Shown here: positions 8,467-17,261 of the stretch, piece by piece
Position numbering within the stretch: position 1 is the first letter of the stretch
Layout: each line of letters opens with the position of its first letter
Program-made: the position numbers and the translations under genes
Notes under the pieces: model-generated
Told to the model about the DNA's origin: nothing
The model's database searches: none
The model's input: the letters and a program-made list of their open reading frames with translations, nothing else
Assembly (NCBI GenBank): GCA_913055155.1
Contig: CAJXJR010000007.1
Location: 124,001 to 188,000, forward strand
Reading direction: 5' to 3'
From: an uncultured Erythrobacter sp.
GTDB taxonomy: Bacteria; Pseudomonadota; Alphaproteobacteria; Sphingomonadales; Sphingomonadaceae
Length of the DNA stretch: 64,000 nt

Positions 8467-10290
8467 TCAGAGCGGTTTGCAGGCCTCTTCCAGCCAGGCC
8501 AGCGCATCGCCGTCCAGTTGCGGGGCGATGACCTCGCGCACCTTGGCGTTATAGGCGTTCCACCAGGCGATCTCTTCCGGGCTCAGCAGGCTGACATCCA
8601 CCAGCGTGCGATCGATGGGCGCGAAGGTGAGCGTTTCGAAACCCAGCCAGTTGCCTTCGCCGCCTTCGATCTCGACATCCTTTACCAGCACCAGGTTCTC
8701 GATGCGGATGCCGTATTCGCCCGCCTTGTAATAGCCCGGCTCGTTGGAAAGGATCATGCCCGCCATCAGCGGCTGGTCGGTGCCGGCCTGCGCGCCGCGC
8801 CCCTTGGCGATGCGCTGCGGGCCTTCGTGCACGCCCAGGAAGGCGCCCACGCCGTGGCCGGTGCCGTGGGCATAGTCGAGACCCGCCATCCACAGGTGCT
8901 GGCGCGCCAGCGTATCAAGCGCGGAGCCCGGCGTGCCCGGCGGGAAGGTCTGCCGGTCAAGCGCGATGTGGCCCTTGAGCACGCGGGTGAAGCGGTCGCA
9001 CACTTCTGCCGGAGGGGCATCGGGCCCGACCCAGATCGTGCGGGTGATGTCCGTCGTGCCGTCCGGGTACTGACCGCCCGAATCGACCAGGTAGACGCTG
9101 TTCGGCTCCAGCCTGATGTTGCTTTCCTCGTCCACGCGGTAGTGCGGGCTGGCGCCGTTGGGGCCGGCGCCGCTGATCGTGTCGAACGAGAGGTCGCGCA
9201 GCAGGTCGCTGTTGGCCTGGCGCAGTTCCAGCAGCCTGGCGGCGGCGGACAGTTCGTCGACCGTGCCCTTGGGAGCCTCGACGCTGAGCCAGTGCAGGAA
9301 GCGGGCAATCGCCACGCCGTCGCGCGCCTGGGCATCGCGGTGGCCCTGCTGTTCGGCTGGGGTCTTGATCGCCTTGGGCAGTACGGTGGGATCGTCTTTC
9401 GAGACGATTTCCGCGCCGACATCGTCCAGCCGCTGGAAGATCGCCGCCACCGAACGCGCCGGGTCTGCCGCCACGCGCTTGCCCGCCAATTCGGCGAAGG
9501 CAGCGGAAAATTCGTCACGCGGGCGAATGCGCACGGCATTGCCCAGCGCCTGCGACACTTCGGCCGGGACCTTTTCCGGCGCGATGAACCAGTCTGCCGT
9601 GCCATCCGACTGCACCACCAGGTAGGACAGCGCGACCGGCGTGTGATCGACGTCCGCGCCGCGGATGTTCAACGTCCAGGCCACCGAATCGAGCGCGCTG
9701 ATGACGACCGCGTCGAGCTTCTCCTGCTTCAGCCACTCGGCGATTTCGTCGCGCTTTTCGGCGCTGGAACGACCGGCCAGCGCATCGTCCTGCACATAGG
9801 CCTGCGCGGCCGACGGGGCGGGCTGGTCGTCCCACACGGCATCCAGCGGGTTGGAGTCCACCGGCACCAGTTCGGCGCCCGCGGCTTCAAGCTTCTTGGC
9901 GACGGTTGTGGCCCAGCCGCGCGTGTGCAGCCACGGGTCGTAGGCTATGCGCGCGCCTTCGCCAGCGTTCTCGGCCAGCCAGTCGGCCAGCGAATCGTCG
10001 GGCACGGACTTGTACTCGTACAGCTGCCCGCTCACCTGCTGGCGCACCTGCAGGGTGTAGCGCCCGTCGACGAACATCGCCGCCCCCTTGCCCTTTTTTG
10101 GGTCCTTCAGGATCGCTGCACTGCCGGCAGAGCCGCCGAACCCGGTCAGCCAGGCGAGGCGTTGGGCGTAGGCGCCGACATATTCGGACAGGTGCTCATC
10201 GCTGATCGGCACCACGAAGCCATCCAGCTTGCGGCGGGAAAGCTCCTTGCGCAGGGCGTCGAGGCGGGCTTCGTGGGTCTGCATAAGCAT
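8467..10290 (-). CDS. Aminopeptidase P family (Xaa-Pro aminopeptidase)
   Basis: A 607-residue cytoplasmic metallopeptidase that removes an N-terminal residue preceding proline. It has the long three-domain layout of the eukaryote-like aminopeptidase P1 class: two creatinase-like N-terminal domains, then a pita-bread catalytic domain. Metal ligands appear as the Asp residues in VDSGGQYPDGTTDITRTI, the His in HGTGHGVGAFLGVHEGP and the Glu residues in NEPGYYKAGEYGIRIENL. Length is normal for this class. It is transcribed divergently from the oligopeptidase B gene across about 115 bases, giving a peptide-degradation gene pair. Confidence 0.93.
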   Translation of the reverse strand: MLMQTHEARLDALRKELSRRKLDGFVVPISDEHLSEYVGAYAQRLAWLTGFGGSAGSAAILKDPKKGKGAAMFVDGRYTLQVRQQVSGQLYEYKSVPDDSLADWLAENAGEGARIAYDPWLHTRGWATTVAKKLEAAGAELVPVDSNPLDAVWDDQPAPSAAQAYVQDDALAGRSSAEKRDEIAEWLKQEKLDAVVISALDSVAWTLNIRGADVDHTPVALSYLVVQSDGTADWFIAPEKVPAEVSQALGNAVRIRPRDEFSAAFAELAGKRVAADPARSVAAIFQRLDDVGAEIVSKDDPTVLPKAIKTPAEQQGHRDAQARDGVAIARFLHWLSVEAPKGTVDELSAAARLLELRQANSDLLRDLSFDTISGAGPNGASPHYRVDEESNIRLEPNSVYLVDSGGQYPDGTTDITRTIWVGPDAPPAEVCDRFTRVLKGHIALDRQTFPPGTPGSALDTLARQHLWMAGLDYAHGTGHGVGAFLGVHEGPQRIAKGRGAQAGTDQPLMAGMILSNEPGYYKAGEYGIRIENLVLVKDVEIEGGEGNWLGFETLTFAPIDRTLVDVSLLSPEEIAWWNAYNAKVREVIAPQLDGDALAWLEEACKPL

Positions 10291-10406
10291 TTCGTCAAAT
10301 TCCCGGTTTCAGAGGAAACAAATTGGTTATAGGCAGGGCACATAGGCCTTTGCCGCGCGGGTTTCCACCCGCAGCACGGCAAGCCGGATCAGGAGCACGC
10401 CAGTCC

Positions 10407-12551
10407 ATGACGACCTTCCGCAATATCACCCTTGCCGCCTTGGCAGCCCTTGCTACGGCGCTTCCTGCAAAAGCACAGGACAGCGAATTGAACTACGACA
10501 CCAGCATCCAGCCGCCGCGCGCCGAGCAGCGCGAGCACAGCTATACCTATCACGGCATCACCGTTTCCGACCCCTGGGCATGGCTGCGCGACGACAGCTA
10601 TCCCACCATCGATGACGAGGACGTGCTGGATTACGTGCGCGCCGAGAACGCCTATTTCGAAGCGCAGATGGCCGGCCAGCAGGAACTGGTGGACGAACTG
10701 TTCACCGAAATGCGCGGGCGCATCAAGGAAGCCGATGCCAGCGTGCCGCAGCGCGATGGCGATTACGAGTACTGGTCGGAGTTCGAAGAGGGCGCGCAGT
10801 ACCGCAAGTACTATCGCCGCCCGGTCGGCAGCGACGAACGGCAGCTGATCCTTGACGGGCCGGCGCTGGCCGAAGGCCTCGAATACTTCCGCATCGGCGA
10901 CATGTCGGTGAGCGAGGACGGGCGCTACCTGGCCTATTCGCTGGATACCACCGGCGGCGAATTCTATACCGGCTACATCAAGGACCTGGAGACCGGCGAG
11001 CTGCTGGAAGACCGCATTGCCGACGTGAACACCGCGCTGGTGTGGGCAGCGGGCGATACGGTGCTGGTCTATGGCCGCGCCAACGAGAACTGGCGGGTGG
11101 ACCGCATTTTCGCGCACACCCTGGGCCAGCCGGCGGATAGCGACGTGGAGATCTTCCACGAGGAAACGCTGGGCTACACCGCTTCTCCGGGTATCTCGTC
11201 CAACCGCGAATGGCTGATCATCGCCACCGGCGACAACGAGACGAGCGAGGTGATGTTCACCTCCATCGACGATCCCCCGGGGGAGCTGACCATCGTCAGG
11301 CCGCGGCAGGTGGGCGTGGAATATTCCGTGGACTTCCACGAGGACAGGCTGTTCGTGCTGAGCAACGACGAGCACGTCAACTTCCGCCTCGCCACCGCGC
11401 CGATCGCCGATCCTGCAAACTGGTCCACGCTGATTCCGGGGTCGGATGCGTTCTACCTGACCGGATTCGACCTGTTCCAGGATTTCTACGTCACCGAAGG
11501 GCGCCTCAACGGCCTCGACCAGGTGCAGGTGCGCTATTACGACGATCCCACGCGGGTGGAGACCATCGCCTTCCCCGAGGCAACCTATGCCGCGGGCGTG
11601 ACCAACAACCCCGAATGGGACGTCGACCGCATCCGCCTGGGCTATGAAAGCCCGATCACGCCTGACACCGTCTACGACTATCACGTCGCTTCCCGCGAAC
11701 TGGAGACGCTGAAGGTGCAAGAAATCCCCAGCGGGTTCGATCCCTCGCTCTACACCGTGGAGCGGCTAGAAGTGCGCGCGCGCGACGGGGCGATGGTTCC
11801 GGTCTCGATCGTCTATCGCAAGGACCGCGAAATGGGCGGCCCGCTGCACCTCTATGCCTACGGGGCCTATGGCTATGCCGTACCGCCGGGCTTCTCCACC
11901 ACGCGGTTCAGCATGGTGGACCGAGGCATGGCCTATGCCATTGCACACATCCGCGGCGGCGATGACCTGGGCCGCAACTGGTACCTGCAGGGCAAGATGG
12001 AAGAGCGCACCAACACCTTCAACGACTTCGTCGACGTGGCGCGCGGGCTGGTGGATATGGGCTACACCAGCGAAGGCCAGATCAGTGCCAGTGGTGGCTC
12101 CGCCGGGGGCGAACTGATGGGCGCGGTGGTGAACCAGGACCCGGCGCTGTTCGGCGCGGTGGTGGCCCACGTGCCGTTCGTCGACGTGCTCAACACCATG
12201 CTGGACGACAGCCTGCCGTTGACGCCGGGCGAATGGCCGGAATGGGGCAACCCGATCGAGAGCAAGGCCGCCTTCACTCACCTTCTCAGCTACAGCCCTT
12301 ACGACCAGGTCACGCGGCAGGACTACCCGCCGATGCTGGTGACCGCCGGGCTCAACGATCCGCGCGTCACCTATTGGGAGCCCGCCAAGTGGGTCGCGAA
12401 GCTGCGCGAGTACAAGACCGACGACAACGTGCTGCTGCTCAAGACCAACATGGGCGCCGGCCACGGCGGTCGCTCGGGCCGCTGGGAAGGCCTGTACGAG
12501 ACGGCGGAGGAAGTGGCCTTCATCCTGTGGCAGCTGGGTGTGGAGGATTGA
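10407..12551 (+). CDS. ptrB: S9A serine peptidase, oligopeptidase B type
   Basis: A 714-residue prolyl-oligopeptidase family enzyme with an N-terminal signal peptide (MTTFRNITLAALAALATALPAKAQ), so it probably acts in the periplasm. An N-terminal beta-propeller is followed by an alpha/beta hydrolase domain with the nucleophile in SASGGSAGGELMG, the AHIRGGDDLG motif, an Asp near LVTAGLNDPRV and the catalytic His in MGAGHGGRSG. Oligopeptidase B cleaves after Arg/Lys in short peptides; a prolyl preference cannot be excluded. The ATG at 10407 begins the signal peptide; in-frame residues upstream look non-coding. It overlaps the downstream thioesterase gene by three bases. Confidence 0.92.
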   Translation: MTTFRNITLAALAALATALPAKAQDSELNYDTSIQPPRAEQREHSYTYHGITVSDPWAWLRDDSYPTIDDEDVLDYVRAENAYFEAQMAGQQELVDELFTEMRGRIKEADASVPQRDGDYEYWSEFEEGAQYRKYYRRPVGSDERQLILDGPALAEGLEYFRIGDMSVSEDGRYLAYSLDTTGGEFYTGYIKDLETGELLEDRIADVNTALVWAAGDTVLVYGRANENWRVDRIFAHTLGQPADSDVEIFHEETLGYTASPGISSNREWLIIATGDNETSEVMFTSIDDPPGELTIVRPRQVGVEYSVDFHEDRLFVLSNDEHVNFRLATAPIADPANWSTLIPGSDAFYLTGFDLFQDFYVTEGRLNGLDQVQVRYYDDPTRVETIAFPEATYAAGVTNNPEWDVDRIRLGYESPITPDTVYDYHVASRELETLKVQEIPSGFDPSLYTVERLEVRARDGAMVPVSIVYRKDREMGGPLHLYAYGAYGYAVPPGFSTTRFSMVDRGMAYAIAHIRGGDDLGRNWYLQGKMEERTNTFNDFVDVARGLVDMGYTSEGQISASGGSAGGELMGAVVNQDPALFGAVVAHVPFVDVLNTMLDDSLPLTPGEWPEWGNPIESKAAFTHLLSYSPYDQVTRQDYPPMLVTAGLNDPRVTYWEPAKWVAKLREYKTDDNVLLLKTNMGAGHGGRSGRWEGLYETAEEVAFILWQLGVED

Positions 12552-12961
12552 GCAACCGCTTCTCCCGTACCTTTACCGCCTTGCCGGAGCACATCGATGC
12601 CAACGGCCACGTCAACAACACCGTGTGGGTGCGGTGGATGGAGGAGCTGGCGGTAGCGCACTGGGAAGCCCAGGCAGAGCCCGCGCACGTCGAAGCCTAT
12701 GCCTGGGTCGTGACCCGGCACGAGATCGACTATCGCGGCAACGTGACCGAAGGTGCGCAGGTAACCGGCGAGACGATCATCCGCGACGGCCCGCGCGGTG
12801 CACGGTTCGACCGCCATTACGAATTCACCGATGCAAGCGGGAAGGTGCTGGTCCGCGCCAAGTCGACCTGGGCGATGGTGGACAAGGCCAGCGCGCGGCT
12901 GATGCGCGTTCCGACGGAAGTCGCAGCGCCGTTCCTGCCGCCTGAAGGAGGGACGGCCTAG
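12548..12961 (+). CDS. Acyl-CoA thioesterase, 4-hydroxybenzoyl-CoA thioesterase-like hotdog protein
   Basis: A 137-residue single hotdog-fold protein. The segment EHIDANGHVNNTVWVRWMEE holds the conserved Asp and His-Val-Asn pattern of the 4-hydroxybenzoyl-CoA thioesterase/FadM class, and VTRHEIDYRGNV is the usual next strand. It probably hydrolyses short or medium acyl-CoA, or aromatic acyl-CoA, in the cytoplasm. The start is a TTG at 12548 whose last two bases belong to the TGA of ptrB, so translation is probably coupled. The 3' end shares CTAG (12958-12961) with the convergent diguanylate cyclase gene. Confidence 0.88.
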   Translation: MSNRFSRTFTALPEHIDANGHVNNTVWVRWMEELAVAHWEAQAEPAHVEAYAWVVTRHEIDYRGNVTEGAQVTGETIIRDGPRGARFDRHYEFTDASGKVLVRAKSTWAMVDKASARLMRVPTEVAAPFLPPEGGTA

Positions 12962-14697
12962 GCGGCCGCGCGCCGTTCTGCCCGTCTGCGCGGGCGGAAT
13001 ACCTTCAGCCGCTCTGCCATGGTGCGGTTGCGACCGGCGGCTTTCGCTTCGTAGAGCAGCAGGTCCGCGCGGGCGTAAAGCGCTTCGAAGCTGGCATCGG
13101 CCAGGCTGTCGTGCGGGGCCTCGATAATGCCCATGCTGGCGGTGATACCTTCGGTGAGCGGAGAGGTCTCGTCCAGACAATGGCTGATCGCCACGCGCCG
13201 GGTCTCGGCGCGCTCCATGGCATTCTCGCCACGCAGCAGCAGCACGAATTCCTCGCCGCCCATGCGGAAGGCGAGCGAGTTGTCGCCGGTGGGCTTCAAT
13301 GCCTTCGCGACGGATTTCAGCACCTGGTCGCCCACCGTGTGGCCGTGGCGGTCGTTGACCTGCTTGAAGTGGTCGAGATCGATCACCGCCAGCGTGGTGA
13401 AGCCCTGTGCGCGCAGGATATCGAACCGGGTTTCGATTGCGCGACGGTTGAGCAGGCCGGTGAGCGCATCGTGTTCGGTCAGCTGTTCCAGCACGCGTGC
13501 CTCGCTGAGTGCAAGGTCGCGTTCGCGCTTCAGGATCATGAACCGGTCCGCCACCGCGAAGGAGGTGACGATAACCTCGAAGCCCAGCGCCAGGTTCTGC
13601 GCCCAATAGCTGTCGAACACCCGGCCCTCTTGCGCGAACAGGCCGATGATGACGTTGGTCATCCCGACCAGCAGCAGCGGGAGGTGCCCAAGGATCACCC
13701 AGCGGATGGCGCGGCTTTGCCGGCGCAGTGCACGGGCCAGGATCACGGCCAGCGCAGCGAGGTAGATCACATAGCCGGTGTAGTAGATGGTGACGGTAAT
13801 GGTCCCCAGCAGCGGCAGCGCGAAGACCGCAAACACCCCCAGCGATGCGGAAAAACCCGCCATCGCGACAAGCAGGCGACGGTGCCAGCGGGCAAACACG
13901 CCGCGTTCGACGAAGCTGAGAATGAACAGGCTGCTGGCGGCGACCATGAAATCGAACGACAGGATGGAGATTCCGCGTTGCGTGGCCAGCGACAGGTCGG
14001 TCAGCAGCAACAGCAGGCCGGAAAAGGTCGCGGTCTGCACCACGGCCAGCGCGCAGAACGCCGCGTGGTAAAGCGGGAAGGTGGCGCGCAGCGTGCGGTA
14101 GAAGCCGAGGTCGAAGAACATCGGTGCCAGCAGCAGGCCGCACAGCAGCGCTGCCAGCAGCTGATCCAGCCCGGCGACAGGCTGCATCGGGGCGCCCGTC
14201 ACGGGCTCTGCGAAAAGCAGGCGGGCAGCCGAGGGCGACTGCTCCACGATCAGCGCGACGGCGACGGGGTCGGCATCCTGTCCGGGGATCGCGACAGCCG
14301 CCTCCAGCAGGCTGCGTCCGGGCAGCAGGTCTCCGCGGCCCAGCGTGGACGTAGCGGTGGTGCCATCTGCGGCGATGGCTATCACCTCCATCCGTTCGAA
14401 GTGCAGCCGTGCCATCTTCAGGTGGTCCGGTGCCGGGGTGCCGGCTGCACGGCCACGCAGGTCGAACCGCATGGCAACGCGCTCTGCCGATGCGGGCCAG
14501 TCGTCGGCGGTGCAGGTCCACCGGTCCGGCCGGGCGGCCAGCATGGCAAAGGTCTCGTCCGGGGCGGCGGCGACATGGCAGGTGGAGCCGGGCGCAAAGG
14601 CCTGTTCCGTCCCCTGCGCCAGGGCCGGGCGCGCAAGGCCGATCGCGGCAAGCGCCACGAAAATCGCCAGCAGGAATGTCGACCAGTCCCTGACCAT
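12958..14697 (-). CDS. Membrane diguanylate cyclase with 7TMR-DISM-like sensor
   Basis: A 579-residue protein with a signal peptide, an extracytoplasmic domain of about 150 residues, seven predicted membrane helices (about residues 180-390, the 7TMR-DISM layout) and a C-terminal GGDEF domain. The active site is RMGGEEFVLL, preceded by the usual DALTGLLNRRA and VIDLDHFKQVNDRHGH motifs, so it probably makes cyclic di-GMP from two GTP. The RxxD inhibitory site expected about five residues before GGEEF is absent (GDNS there), which predicts little product inhibition at that site. No phosphodiesterase domain is present. The stop overlaps the convergent thioesterase stop. Confidence 0.92.
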   Translation of the reverse strand: MVRDWSTFLLAIFVALAAIGLARPALAQGTEQAFAPGSTCHVAAAPDETFAMLAARPDRWTCTADDWPASAERVAMRFDLRGRAAGTPAPDHLKMARLHFERMEVIAIAADGTTATSTLGRGDLLPGRSLLEAAVAIPGQDADPVAVALIVEQSPSAARLLFAEPVTGAPMQPVAGLDQLLAALLCGLLLAPMFFDLGFYRTLRATFPLYHAAFCALAVVQTATFSGLLLLLTDLSLATQRGISILSFDFMVAASSLFILSFVERGVFARWHRRLLVAMAGFSASLGVFAVFALPLLGTITVTIYYTGYVIYLAALAVILARALRRQSRAIRWVILGHLPLLLVGMTNVIIGLFAQEGRVFDSYWAQNLALGFEVIVTSFAVADRFMILKRERDLALSEARVLEQLTEHDALTGLLNRRAIETRFDILRAQGFTTLAVIDLDHFKQVNDRHGHTVGDQVLKSVAKALKPTGDNSLAFRMGGEEFVLLLRGENAMERAETRRVAISHCLDETSPLTEGITASMGIIEAPHDSLADASFEALYARADLLLYEAKAAGRNRTMAERLKVFRPRRRAERRAAA

Positions 14698-14772
14698 TTC
14701 ACACCTCTAGGGTGCGGGTCCTTAGATTAAGTTAAGAGGCGCGGCGGGGCGACAGGAATTTTTATCGATGAA

Positions 14773-15888
14773 TCAGGCAATTGCCTCGTCAATGGGAAGC
14801 AGGTCATAACCCAGTTCGCTGGCGACGGCAGGATAGGTGACCCGGCCTGCGTGCACGTTCAGCCCCTGCGCCAGGTGCGGATCGCGGCGCATGGCTTCCT
14901 TCCAGCCAAGGTTGGCGATGCGGATTGCATGCGGCAGGGTGACGTTGTTGAGCGCATAGGTGCTGGTACGGCTGACCGCGCCGGGCATGTTGGCAACGCA
15001 GTAATGCACCACATCGTCGACCACGTAGGTCGGATTGTCGTGCGTGGTGGGCCTGCTGGTCTCGAAACAGCCGCCCTGGTCGATGGCGACGTCCACCAGC
15101 ACGGCGCCCGGCTTCATCGTCTTCAGCATCTCGCGGCTGACCAGCTTGGGCGCGGCGGCACCGGGCACCAGCACGGCGCCCACCACCATGTCCGCCTCGG
15201 CTACCGCCTCTTCCAGGTTGGCCTTGCTGGCGAAACGGGTGCTGGCGCGGGCTTCGAAATGGGTGCCGACCTTTTCCAGAACCTCGGGGTTTAGGTCCAT
15301 GATCACGGTATCGGCGCCCAGCCCGGCAGACATCTGCGCGGCGTTGAAGCCGACCACGCCGCCGCCGATGATCACGACCTTGCCCGGCATCACGCCCGGC
15401 ACGCCGCCCAGCAGCACTCCGCGTCCGCCGTGGACCTTTTCCAGCGCATTGGCACCGGCCTGCACGCTCATGCGCCCGGCCACCTGGCTCATGGGTTTTA
15501 GCAGCGGCAAGCCGCCGCGCGGGCCGGTAACGGTTTCATAGGCGATGGCCGTGGCCCCCGATTTGACGAGGTCGGCGGTCTGTTCCGGATCGGGGGCGAG
15601 GTGGAGGTAGGTGTAGAGCAGCTGGCCCTCGCGCAGCATGGCGCGCTCTTCGGCCTGCGGCTCCTTCACCTTCACGATCATCTCGCATTCGGCGAAGATC
15701 TCGGCGGCTGTCCCGACCACCCTGGCGCCGCGATCCTGATACTCGGAATCGTAGGCGCCGATGCCGTGGCCGGCGCCTGCCTCCATCCACACTTCATGTC
15801 CGTTGGCGACCAGTTCGCCCGCGCTCTCGGGCGTCAGGCCGACGCGGTATTCGCGGTTCTTGATTTCCTTGGGGCAGCCGATGCGCAT
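14773..15888 (-). CDS. ald: Alanine dehydrogenase
   Basis: A 371-residue NAD-dependent enzyme that interconverts alanine with pyruvate and ammonia, linking nitrogen and carbon metabolism. The N-terminal MRIGCPKEIKNREYRVGLTP with its pyruvate-binding Arg, the Lys in MIVKVKEPQ, the Rossmann motif VIIGGGVVGFNAAQMSAGLG and the SRTSTYALNNVTLP motif are all typical. Length matches the family. AAGGAG lies about ten bases before the ATG. An inverted repeat GGCAAT/ATTGCC upstream (15906-15937) may be an operator. No Lrp/AldR-type regulator gene is next to it. Confidence 0.96.
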   Translation of the reverse strand: MRIGCPKEIKNREYRVGLTPESAGELVANGHEVWMEAGAGHGIGAYDSEYQDRGARVVGTAAEIFAECEMIVKVKEPQAEERAMLREGQLLYTYLHLAPDPEQTADLVKSGATAIAYETVTGPRGGLPLLKPMSQVAGRMSVQAGANALEKVHGGRGVLLGGVPGVMPGKVVIIGGGVVGFNAAQMSAGLGADTVIMDLNPEVLEKVGTHFEARASTRFASKANLEEAVAEADMVVGAVLVPGAAAPKLVSREMLKTMKPGAVLVDVAIDQGGCFETSRPTTHDNPTYVVDDVVHYCVANMPGAVSRTSTYALNNVTLPHAIRIANLGWKEAMRRDPHLAQGLNVHAGRVTYPAVASELGYDLLPIDEAIA

Positions 15889-15905
15889 GATCTCGTATCT
15901 CCTTG

Positions 15906-15937
15906 GGCAATCTCGTTACATCTGAAACAATATTGCC
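15906..15937. promoter_or_regulatory. Inverted repeat upstream of ald, possible operator
   Basis: GGCAAT at 15906-15911 and ATTGCC at 15932-15937 form a 6-base inverted repeat with a 20-base AT-richer spacer, 18-49 bases upstream of the ald start. The position is right for a promoter or operator. Alanine dehydrogenase genes are often controlled by Lrp-family regulators that bind such spaced dyads, but no regulator gene adjoins, and the arms are short enough to arise by chance. Confidence 0.25.
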
Positions 15938-15970
15938 GCAAGCCGAAAGGATCGATTACGCCGCGTCGTC

Positions 15971-17200
15971 CTATTCGGGAGCGAACAGTTCCAGGTCGAT
16001 GCTTTCCCCCACGGCGCGCAGGCCTGCGTCGGAGCCGTGGAGGAAGTCACCCATGTGATAACCCTCGCGCATGGTCGAAGGATCCCCGGGTTCGGCAAAG
16101 GCAAGGTCGAGCCGCGTGACGGCGTCGAACTCGCCCGAATTGACGATCCACTCGTTGATCGCCTGGCGGGCGGCTTCGCCTTCCTCGCTCCAGTAGCCTG
16201 CGCCCTTGTAGGGGCCGATGGGCGAACCGATCACATCGATCCCGCGTTCGTGCGCGCGGGCGATGATCTGCCGATAGCCCGCGATCATCTGCTCGACGTC
16301 GATATCCGGCTGGTCAAGCGTGAGGCCGGGGAAGCCCGGGCGTTCCGGGCCGAAGCGGTTGCCAATGTCGTTCACGCCGATGAACACGATCATGTGGGTG
16401 ACATTCGGCAGGCTCAGCACGTCCTCGTCCAGCCGCGCCAGCGCGCTTTCGCCCATGCCCGGGCTGAGCAGGCGGTTGCCGCTGATCCCGGCATTGGCGA
16501 CGGCATATTCCAGGCCTGCTCCCTCCAGCCGCTCTGCCAGCACGTCCGGCCAGCGGCGGTCTTCGCCGGGGGTGGAGCCAACGCCATCGGTGATCGAATC
16601 GCCATAGGTCACGATGGTGCCCAGCGCGTCATCCGAATCCACCTCGACCACCGACAGGAAGGCGCGGTGCATGGCGGTGGAGACCGGCTCCCAGCTATCG
16701 CCCACGTGGTTGCCCGACGCAGAGACGGCCAGCGTGTCGAGCCCGGTCAGGTGGCAGGTGCATGGGCCGGTCGCCTCAGGCAGGTAGAATTCGACCTTCA
16801 CCTTGTCGAAATCCTGCGTGCCGAGGCTGACCAGGTCGCTTTCGAAGGGTGCGCCGCGCGGCACCACGGCACCGGGCGTACCGCCGAAGGTCAGCATGCG
16901 GCTGGTGCCCACCACTTCCGCGCCGCTGTCGTCCAGCACCACGATCCGCGCTTCGCCGATATGGAGCGGTCGATCGCCGTAACGATTGGAGAAGCGCACC
17001 CGTATCCGGTCGCCACCTTCGGACAGGCGCAGCACCTGGCTGATGGTCACGTCCTCGTACTCGGCGGCGGCAAAGGGCCCTTCGCTACCCAGCGGGGCGT
17101 GCGGCGAGGCTGTCCAGCTGGCCACCCATTCGGCCTGCGCGGGTACGCTGGCCAGCAGCAGGGCGGCGGCGGGAATCAGGGTGCGAGCGATGATCGACAT
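15971..17200 (-). CDS. Secreted SGNH/GDSL hydrolase
   Basis: A 409-residue exported esterase-like protein with signal peptide MSIIARTLIPAAALLLASVPAQA. The SGNH blocks are TYGDSITDGVGS (nucleophile Ser, about residue 204), a Gly-containing block ISGNRLL, VFIGVNDIG for the Asn, and a C-terminal Asp/His block in YHMGDFLHGSDAGLR. The N-terminal about 170 residues form a beta-rich domain often found in larger SGNH proteins acting on carbohydrate esters. Substrate unknown. The ATG at 17200 was preferred over one 27 bases upstream because GGAGAACACC immediately precedes it and the signal peptide begins there. Confidence 0.9.
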   Translation of the reverse strand: MSIIARTLIPAAALLLASVPAQAEWVASWTASPHAPLGSEGPFAAAEYEDVTISQVLRLSEGGDRIRVRFSNRYGDRPLHIGEARIVVLDDSGAEVVGTSRMLTFGGTPGAVVPRGAPFESDLVSLGTQDFDKVKVEFYLPEATGPCTCHLTGLDTLAVSASGNHVGDSWEPVSTAMHRAFLSVVEVDSDDALGTIVTYGDSITDGVGSTPGEDRRWPDVLAERLEGAGLEYAVANAGISGNRLLSPGMGESALARLDEDVLSLPNVTHMIVFIGVNDIGNRFGPERPGFPGLTLDQPDIDVEQMIAGYRQIIARAHERGIDVIGSPIGPYKGAGYWSEEGEAARQAINEWIVNSGEFDAVTRLDLAFAEPGDPSTMREGYHMGDFLHGSDAGLRAVGESIDLELFAPE

Positions 17201-17261
17201 GGTGTTCTCCCAGAACGACGCCTTCAAGCGCCTTTGCAGCAGCTTAACCGCCTCAGGCCGC

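Noticed and set aside
8452-10332. A 626-codon plus-strand frame over aminopeptidase P
   Set aside because: Antisense shadow of the real gene, with His/Gly/Arg-rich composition.
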